A DNA stretch of 10,164 bases from Bifidobacterium breve (lineage in GTDB: Bacteria > Actinomycetota > Acidimicrobiia > IMCC26256 > PALSA-555). Shown here one piece after another: positions 6,089-10,164 of this stretch (position 1 is the stretch's first letter; every line of letters starts with the position of its first letter). The notes beneath the pieces were generated by a model. The model was not told the DNA's origin. It was given only the letters and a program-made list of their open reading frames with translations, and ran no database searches. The position numbers and the translations under genes are program-made. The stretch covers positions 1-10,164 of the forward strand of contig CAMDCC010000083.1 in NCBI GenBank assembly GCA_945889545.1, read 5' to 3'.

Positions 6089-7351
6089 ATGGCGACGCGC
6101 TACGTCGTGCGCGGTGGTCACCGGTTGTCGGGCACGGTGCGCGTGGCCGGCATGACGAAGAACGCCGGTCTCAAGCAGATGGCGGCATCGCTGCTCGCGC
6201 AAGGCACGACGGTGCTGCGCAACGTGACCCCCGTCGTCGACCTCGACATCATGATCGATCTGTTGCGCGGGATCGGCGCGACGGTGGAGTGGGCGGAGCC
6301 TGAGGTACTTCAGATCACCGTGGGCGACGCGCTGGAGCCGGAGGCACCGTACGAGCTCGTGAGTCAGATGCGCGCATCGATCAACGTGCTCGGACCGCTG
6401 CTCGCCCGGCTCGGACACGCACGCGTGGCGATGCCGGGCGGCGACAACATCGGATCCCGCAAGCTCGACATGCATTTCGCGGCGCTCGAGGCGATGGGTG
6501 CGGAGCTCGAGGTGTTGCATGGATTCGTGGAAGCACGGTGCAACGCGTTGTGCGGCGCTCGGGTCGTGCTCGAGTTCCCGAGCGTCGGCGCCACCGAGAC
6601 CGTGCTCACGACGGCCGTGCTCGCGAAGGGCCAGACGGTGATCGAGAACGCGGCACGCGAACCGGAGATCAACGATCTCTGCGAGTTCCTCACATCGATG
6701 GGTGCGCGCATCAGCGGCGCAGGGAGCTCGACGATCGAGATCGAAGGGGTTGATGAGCTCCATACCGTCGACCGCGCCATCGTCGGCGATCGCATCGAGG
6801 CCGGAACGCTGTTGATGGCGTGCGGGGCCGCGGGCGGTTCGATTGCGGTGGAGGGCATCGACGTGAAGCACGTCGAGATGGTCGTGCGCAAGCTCAATGA
6901 GATGGGCATGACGATCGAGACCACTCCCGACGGGCTCGTGGCGCGTGCCGATGAGCCGCTCCAGGCCGTCGACGTGCAGACCCTCCCGTACCCTGGATTC
7001 TCGACCGACTTCATGCCGCTCGCCGTTGCGCTGCTCACGCGCGCCGAGGGCACCGCGATCGTCACCGAGAACATCTTCGACAATCGTTTCGCGTTCGTCG
7101 ACGAGCTGAACCGAATGGGTGCCGATATCCGCACCGAAGGTCGCCACGCGGTCGTGCGTGGTGTCGAGCGCCTCACCGGCGCGCCGGTTCGTGCGCACGA
7201 TGTGCGAGCCGGCGCCGCGCTCGTGCTCGCCGCACTCGGTGCCGACGGTGAGACGACCGTGCACGATCCCCGCCACGTCGATCGTGGCTACTCCAACCTC
7301 CCCGGCAAGCTCGCCTCCCTCGGCGCCGACGTGAGCCGCGTCGAGGAATAG
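6089..7351 (+). CDS. murA: UDP-N-acetylglucosamine 1-carboxyvinyltransferase (MurA), Asp-type active site
   Basis: MurA transfers enolpyruvate from phosphoenolpyruvate to UDP-GlcNAc, the first committed step of peptidoglycan precursor synthesis in the cytoplasm. The 420-residue length is typical. Conserved positions include Lys24-Asn25 (KNAGLK, matching E. coli K22/N23), Arg95 in QMRAS, SVGAT (165-169), REPEIND (190-196), Asp307 in FSTD (E. coli D305), Arg373 (R371) and Arg399 in DRG (R397). The loop residue equal to E. coli Cys115 is Asp119 in PGGDNIG, as in Mycobacterium tuberculosis MurA, a change known to abolish fosfomycin alkylation. The N-terminus VAGMTKNAG has one residue more than the usual VSGAKNA. 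The ATG at 6089 was preferred over an ATG at 6044 inside the preceding gene; GAGGGA (6071-6076) is a distant possible ribosome binding site. A MurA paralogue role cannot be excluded without the rest of the genome. Confidence 0.93.
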   Translation: MATRYVVRGGHRLSGTVRVAGMTKNAGLKQMAASLLAQGTTVLRNVTPVVDLDIMIDLLRGIGATVEWAEPEVLQITVGDALEPEAPYELVSQMRASINVLGPLLARLGHARVAMPGGDNIGSRKLDMHFAALEAMGAELEVLHGFVEARCNALCGARVVLEFPSVGATETVLTTAVLAKGQTVIENAAREPEINDLCEFLTSMGARISGAGSSTIEIEGVDELHTVDRAIVGDRIEAGTLLMACGAAGGSIAVEGIDVKHVEMVVRKLNEMGMTIETTPDGLVARADEPLQAVDVQTLPYPGFSTDFMPLAVALLTRAEGTAIVTENIFDNRFAFVDELNRMGADIRTEGRHAVVRGVERLTGAPVRAHDVRAGAALVLAALGADGETTVHDPRHVDRGYSNLPGKLASLGADVSRVEE

Positions 7352-7354
7352 CGG

Positions 7355-7403
7355 GTTTTCGGCACGCTCAAGGACACATGGACTCCTTGAGCGTGCCGAG
7401 AAT
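7355..7403 (+). terminator. Strong hairpin after murA, probable transcription terminator
   Basis: TCGGCACGCTCAAGGA (7359-7374) and TCCTTGAGCGTGCCGA (7384-7399) form a perfect 16-bp stem with a 9-nt loop. G-U and A-U pairs can extend it outward to about 7355/7403. It begins a few bases after the murA stop. There is no U-tract after the stem (GAATCCTGCG), so it is either a U-less actinobacterial-type terminator or a stabilising or processing hairpin. The next gene seems to have its own promoter, which fits termination here. Confidence 0.7.
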
Positions 7404-7427
7404 CCTGCGTTTGGGGGAACGCCTGCG

Positions 7428-7433
7428 ATACTG
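7428..7433 (+). promoter_or_regulatory. Candidate -10 box (GATACT) for the nifU-like/meaB pair
   Basis: GATACT lies after the murA hairpin and about 58 nt before the ATG at 7492. It would give a leadered mRNA, in keeping with the ribosome binding site at 7480-7483. The match to TANNNT is imperfect at the first base and no good -35 is visible. Confidence 0.35.
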
Positions 7434-7455
7434 GAGGGGTTGCAATTGGGGCACC

Positions 7456-7479
7456 GCCCTCGACTACCGGCCCTCGACT
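7456..7479 (+). repeat. 10-bp direct repeat in the leader of the nifU-like gene
   Basis: GCCCTCGACT occurs at 7456-7465 and again at 7470-7479, separated by ACCG, a 14-bp period. It lies between the candidate promoter and the ribosome binding site. It could be an operator or a chance duplication; no known regulator site is recognised. Confidence 0.5.
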
Positions 7480-7483
7480 GGAG
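7480..7483 (+). promoter_or_regulatory. Ribosome binding site GGAG that sets the nifU-like start
   Basis: GGAG is eight bases before the ATG at 7492. This supports that start over the in-frame ATG at 7378, which lies in the loop of the terminator hairpin and would add 38 residues with no family similarity. Confidence 0.65.
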
Positions 7484-7491
7484 TCCGCACG

Positions 7492-7770
7492 ATGACCGCC
7501 ACTGCAAGCACCGAATCCGCCAGCACTGAATCGGCAGTCCTCGAGGCGATCGAGGCCATTCGGCCCGCGCTCCAGGCCGACGGCGGCGACATCGCCTTCA
7601 AGTCGATCGACGAAGACGGCGTCGTGCACGTCGACCTGCTCGGCGCATGTGGCACGTGCCCCGTTTCGACCATGACGCTCAAGGCCGGGGTCGAGCGGAT
7701 CATCAAGGACCGCGTGCCGGGCATCACCGCGGTCGAGGCCGACAACGTGGACACCAGCGCAGAGCACTGA
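7492..7770 (+). CDS. NifU C-terminal-domain (Nfu-type) Fe-S cluster protein
   Basis: This 92-residue protein is a single Nfu domain, which holds a labile 4Fe-4S cluster (usually bridged between two subunits) and passes it to apo-enzymes. After a low-complexity Thr/Ser/Glu head (1-14, with TESAS/TESAV repeated) comes the conserved helix AIRPALQADGGDIAF (22-36), then VHVDLLGACGTCPVST with the cluster ligands Cys53 and Cys56 (CxxC), and the closing helix LKAGVERIIKDRVPGI. No A-type or IscU-like N-terminal domain is fused. The meaB-like gene starts five bases after its stop, so the two are probably co-transcribed. The family is clear. The client proteins are unknown, and nothing in the window is itself an obvious 4Fe-4S enzyme. 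Confidence 0.92.
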   Translation: MTATASTESASTESAVLEAIEAIRPALQADGGDIAFKSIDEDGVVHVDLLGACGTCPVSTMTLKAGVERIIKDRVPGITAVEADNVDTSAEH

Positions 7771-7775
7771 CTCCC

Positions 7776-8714
7776 GTGAAGCCCGACGCCGCGGCTCTGG
7801 TCGACAGCGCGCGAGCCGGTGACCATGGCGCGGTCGCCCGTCTGATCTCACTCGTCGAGTCGGGTGGGGCCGCCGCGACCGATGCGGTGTCCCGCCTCTA
7901 CCCGCACACAGGGAACGCGTACATCGTCGGTGTTACCGGGGCGCCGGGCGCGGGCAAGTCGACGATCACCGATCGCCTGATCTCGCGCATCCGGCGTGAC
8001 GGAAGCGCGGTCGGCGTGCTCGCCATCGACCCGACGAGCCCGTTCACCGGCGGCGCGATTCTCGGCGATCGCGTGCGCATGCAGGACCACGCCACCGACG
8101 AGGGCGTGTTCATCCGCTCGATGGCGACGCGCGGTCACCTCGGTGGGCTTGCGCTTGCAACGCCGCAGGCGGTGCGCGTGCTCGATGCCGCCGGGAAGCC
8201 GTGGGTGATCGTCGAGACGGTCGGCGTGGGTCAAGTGGAAGTCGAGATTGCGAGCGCCGCCGACACGACGGTGGTCGTGGTCAACCCGGGCTGGGGTGAT
8301 GGCGTGCAGGCAGCGAAGGCCGGGTTGCTCGAGATTGCCGACGTGCTGGTGGTGAACAAGGCCGATCGCGCCGGTCTGCACGAGACGGTACGCGACCTCG
8401 CTCAGATGCTCGAGCTCGGCGGTGAGCGACCGTGGACGCCGCCAGTGATCGAAACCGTCGCGACCGAGGGCACGGGCATCGACGAGCTGTTCGACGCGAT
8501 TGAGCGCCACCGTGCGTTCCTCGGAACCGACGGCCGGCTCGCCGCTCGACGCACCGCGCGCCTGCGCAACGAGCTTCGGTCGATCGTGCACGCTCGCTTG
8601 GCCGACCAAGTCGACGACGTGTGCGCGGGCGCCGAGTTCGAGAGCCTGGTGACTCGTGTCGCCGAGCGTTCGATCGATCCGTACGCGGCCGCCGCAGAGC
8701 TGGTGACGGGTTAG
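7776..8714 (+). CDS. meaB: MeaB/ArgK-type G3E P-loop GTPase (methylmalonyl-CoA mutase chaperone)
   Basis: This 312-residue GTPase belongs to the MeaB/MMAA family, which gates cobalamin loading and protects B12-dependent acyl-CoA mutases such as methylmalonyl-CoA mutase from inactivation. Landmarks are the P-loop GAPGAGKS (55-62), AIDPTSPFTGG (83-93), the DRVRM region (98-102), the switch-type ETVGVGQVEVE (147-157), VNPGWGDGVQAAKAG (169-183) and the guanine-specifying NKAD (194-197). A helical C-terminus of about 60 residues fits the dimerisation part. GTG 7776 is chosen because it follows the upstream stop by five bases and gives the usual family length; the open frame further upstream overlaps the nifU-like gene. 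No mutase gene is in the window, so the partner is inferred. Its stop overlaps the stop of the convergent SRPBCC gene. Confidence 0.9.
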   Translation: MKPDAAALVDSARAGDHGAVARLISLVESGGAAATDAVSRLYPHTGNAYIVGVTGAPGAGKSTITDRLISRIRRDGSAVGVLAIDPTSPFTGGAILGDRVRMQDHATDEGVFIRSMATRGHLGGLALATPQAVRVLDAAGKPWVIVETVGVGQVEVEIASAADTTVVVVNPGWGDGVQAAKAGLLEIADVLVVNKADRAGLHETVRDLAQMLELGGERPWTPPVIETVATEGTGIDELFDAIERHRAFLGTDGRLAARRTARLRNELRSIVHARLADQVDDVCAGAEFESLVTRVAERSIDPYAAAAELVTG

Positions 8715-9154
8715 GTTCGCGACTCGACGATTGCTCGGAGTCGCGACAAGTTCTTGCGCCACACATGACCGAGCAGCGGCTTGGCGACGCGCTCACCGAC
8801 CGGTCCGGCCATCCACCACGGGAAGCGCAGCACCTCTTCCCAGCAGAACCTCGTGCCGTCACCGTGCGCTGCAAGCGTGAACCGACCGGTCCCGGTGACG
8901 ACTCCCGTGTGTGCGATTCCCATGACGGTGCCCGGATCCCATTCGGTCACGAGCAGCACGTCGTGGTTGCGAAACGGACCAATCTTTGTGAGGCATGCGA
9001 ACTCCGCGCCCAGACCCTTGTGGTGCTCGGTGAGGAACGTGATCTCGACGGCATCGCGCATCCACTCCGGATGCGTGGAGATGTCTTCGACTGCGCGCCA
9101 TACGACGTCGGGCGGTGCATCGAAGTGCGCGCAATGAGTGATCTGCACGCTCAC
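8711..9154 (-). CDS. SRPBCC (START/polyketide-cyclase-like) family protein
   Basis: This 147-residue protein has the features of the SRPBCC fold, a helix-grip that encloses a hydrophobic ligand. The N-terminal HFDAPPDVVWRAVEDISTHPEW (10-31) is the usual opening strand and helices, VTEWDPGTVMGI (69-80) lies mid-sheet, and WEEVLRFPWW followed by a long helix GHVWRKNLSRLRAIVES closes the domain. Ligand and reaction are unknown; many relatives are cyclases, dehydratases or lipid/coenzyme binders. The GTG at 9154 overlaps the galT stop as GTGA, with GAGG (9161-9164) six bases upstream, so translation is probably coupled to galT. A longer open frame to 9481 overlaps galT and is not used. It converges on meaB, sharing stop-codon bases at 8711-8714. 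Confidence 0.82.
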   Translation of the reverse strand: MSVQITHCAHFDAPPDVVWRAVEDISTHPEWMRDAVEITFLTEHHKGLGAEFACLTKIGPFRNHDVLLVTEWDPGTVMGIAHTGVVTGTGRFTLAAHGDGTRFCWEEVLRFPWWMAGPVGERVAKPLLGHVWRKNLSRLRAIVESRT

Positions 9155-10146
9155 AGCGCGCCTCGGAGCTGCTCGGCGGCATCGATGGGCTCGACGGTGT
9201 TCACGAGCACGCCGGTCCCCATCTCGAAGCCCGCTACCACCGACACGCGTGGCGTGACCGCAACCCACCAATGAAAACGGACATCGGCACCTGGTTCCGC
9301 GGTGTGGACCACCACGTTGTATGCCGGGTCGCCGAGCACTCGTCCGAGCGCAGCGAGTGTGTCGCGCAGCACAACCGCGATACCGAGCACCTGAGCGGCG
9401 GTGGCCTCGTCGAAGTGCGGGCCACCACCCACTGCGGCGAGGCGGACCTCGAACGGTGACGCGGATCCGGTCGGACACCACGCGGCGACTTCGTCACCCA
9501 CGATCACGCCTTGGTCACGCCCGACGGCGTCAGCCAGATCGGCGAGCACGAGATCCGCGCCGTCCTCGGCGAACCGCTCGGTCGCCACGCCGACGGCTGG
9601 CGGTACGAAGTCCAGCGCGATGACTTGAGCGTGAGGGTGGGCGATCGATGCTCCGGCGTCGCGGCCTTGGTTCAAGAGCACTTGGACGTGTTGGCGGCCG
9701 GCGAGCTTGTGTGCTTGTGAACGGTCGCGCAGGACGGTCAGCACCTCGGCTGCTTCGTCGTGGGTGAGTGCGCCGAACGCCCGGTCGTGGTCGGGGGACA
9801 GCGCGACCACCTCGTGTTCGCCGGTCGCGCCCGCGATCGCGTCGGGCCCGCCGACGACGGGGTACAGGTTCGGGAACACGCGCACGCGCCAGCCCGGCTC
9901 ACCGGGCTCACCCGGCCCCGTGCGCATGATCTCGGGCGGCGTGTGGACCTCGTGTCCCGGACAGAACGGACACTCGTCAATGGAGGAGGAGCGAGCGTCC
10001 GCGGTGCGAGGAGAAAGGGCCGACGCGGAAGTGGGGTCTGGCGCCGCAGCGAGCGAGTCAGTGGAGGAGGTGTGTGGGCGCGATGCACGACTCGCGGCGA
10101 GCAGCACGAGACGACCGGTCAACGCGTCGTGACGCAGCTCTGGCAC
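9151..10146 (-). CDS. galT: Galactose-1-phosphate uridylyltransferase (GalT, HIT superfamily)
   Basis: GalT swaps UMP between UDP-glucose and galactose-1-phosphate in the Leloir pathway and supplies UDP-galactose. In this 331-residue protein the N-terminus PELRHDALTGRLVLLA is typical. Zinc-site residues are Cys59 and Cys62 (CPFCPGHE), His120 (SPDH) and His170. The uridylylated nucleophile is His172 in HPH, within GASIAHPHAQ. The C-terminal half keeps HTAEPG (281-286), FHW (291-293) and AGFEMGTG (305-312), but the usual FHWH is FHWW, so one C-terminal metal-site histidine appears to be lost. Residues about 20-56 form an unusually long Ser/Ala/Pro-rich insertion before the first zinc cysteine. 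The GTG at 10146 is preceded by TAGCCT at 7 nt. The downstream SRPBCC gene overlaps by 4 bp. Some relatives are ADP-glucose or other nucleotidyl transferases, so substrate is not fully certain. Confidence 0.87.
   Translation of the reverse strand: MPELRHDALTGRLVLLAASRASRPHTSSTDSLAAAPDPTSASALSPRTADARSSSIDECPFCPGHEVHTPPEIMRTGPGEPGEPGWRVRVFPNLYPVVGGPDAIAGATGEHEVVALSPDHDRAFGALTHDEAAEVLTVLRDRSQAHKLAGRQHVQVLLNQGRDAGASIAHPHAQVIALDFVPPAVGVATERFAEDGADLVLADLADAVGRDQGVIVGDEVAAWCPTGSASPFEVRLAAVGGGPHFDEATAAQVLGIAVVLRDTLAALGRVLGDPAYNVVVHTAEPGADVRFHWWVAVTPRVSVVAGFEMGTGVLVNTVEPIDAAEQLRGAL
9161..9164 (-). promoter_or_regulatory. Ribosome binding site GAGG that sets the SRPBCC start
   Basis: On the minus strand GAGG lies six bases before the GTG at 9154, inside the last codons of galT. 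It supports GTG 9154 as the start and re-initiation coupled to galT termination. Confidence 0.6.
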
Positions 10147-10153
10147 CTGGTGA

Positions 10154-10159
10154 AGGCTA
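10154..10159 (-). promoter_or_regulatory. -10 box (TAGCCT) for galT
   Basis: On the minus strand TAGCCT is followed by seven nucleotides (TCACCAG) and the GTG start of galT at 10146. This is the fourth TAGNNT box close to a start codon in the window. It predicts a leaderless galT-SRPBCC transcript. The window ends five bases further upstream, so any -35 cannot be seen. Confidence 0.5.
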
Positions 10160-10164
10160 GCGAC

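Noticed and set aside
7378..7491. N-terminal extension of the nifU-like gene from ATG 7378
   Set aside because: That ATG lies in the loop of the post-murA hairpin and the extension has no family similarity. A ribosome binding site precedes ATG 7492.
6035..7507. Long minus-strand open frame (490 codons) opposite murA
   Set aside because: It is antisense to a well-supported MurA and shows no recognisable domain. Such shadow frames are expected at this GC content.
7647..7775. Upstream extension of the MeaB frame
   Set aside because: It overlaps the nifU-like gene in another frame and encodes only a Gly/Arg/His-rich shadow. GTG 7776 restores the family length.
1..10164. Search for CRISPR, tRNA/rRNA, transposase, integrase, toxin-antitoxin or defence genes and biosynthetic clusters
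   Set aside because: Every stretch above 150 bases is filled by a recognised metabolic or housekeeping-type gene. I saw no repeat array, inverted-repeat-bounded element or defence motif.

Overview
The window is about 10 kb of high-GC, densely packed bacterial DNA. Codon use (G/C at third positions), GTG starts, Streptomyces/Mycobacterium-type -10 boxes (TAGNNT) set directly before start codons, and an actinobacterial-type Asp at the MurA active site all suggest an actinobacterium. Acidimicrobiia or a relative is my best guess from the flavour of the proteins, but the sequence alone does not prove it. I see no rRNA, tRNA, CRISPR array, insertion sequence or phage gene. This looks like ordinary chromosome.

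Layout. Left, minus strand: a GT4 glycosyltransferase (641-1951) followed by a class I SAM methyltransferase that runs off the left edge (1-612). They look co-transcribed. An 86-bp divergent promoter region (1952-2037) separates them from the plus-strand genes. These begin with an S9 prolyl-oligopeptidase-type peptidase (2038-3918) followed after one base by a small KANL3/TEX30-like alpha/beta hydrolase (3920-4594). Next come a free-standing class III nucleotide cyclase domain (4674-5183), a crotonase/enoyl-CoA hydratase-like enzyme (5239-6081), MurA (6089-7351), a strong hairpin (about 7355-7403), a NifU-type Fe-S scaffold domain protein (7492-7770) and a MeaB-type G3E GTPase (7776-8714). Right, minus strand: galT (9151-10146) overlaps a SRPBCC-fold protein (8711-9154) by 4 bp. 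That pair converges on meaB with overlapping stop codons.

Function. No single pathway unites the window. It mixes envelope work (glycosyltransferase, MurA; possibly sugar-nucleotide supply by GalT), acyl-CoA metabolism (crotonase; MeaB as chaperone of a B12-dependent acyl-CoA mutase), Fe-S assembly (NifU domain), peptide/ester hydrolysis (S9 and alpha/beta hydrolase) and cyclic nucleotide signalling (cyclase).

Most notable points: (i) four genes have a TAGNNT box 7-9 nt before the start codon, implying leaderless mRNAs; (ii) MurA carries Asp where E. coli has Cys115, predicting natural fosfomycin insensitivity; (iii) the cyclase has all six canonical catalytic residues but no sensor or membrane part; (iv) the crotonase keeps only one of the two hydratase glutamates; (v) a 16-bp perfect hairpin lies after murA. 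I found no convincing undescribed multi-gene system.
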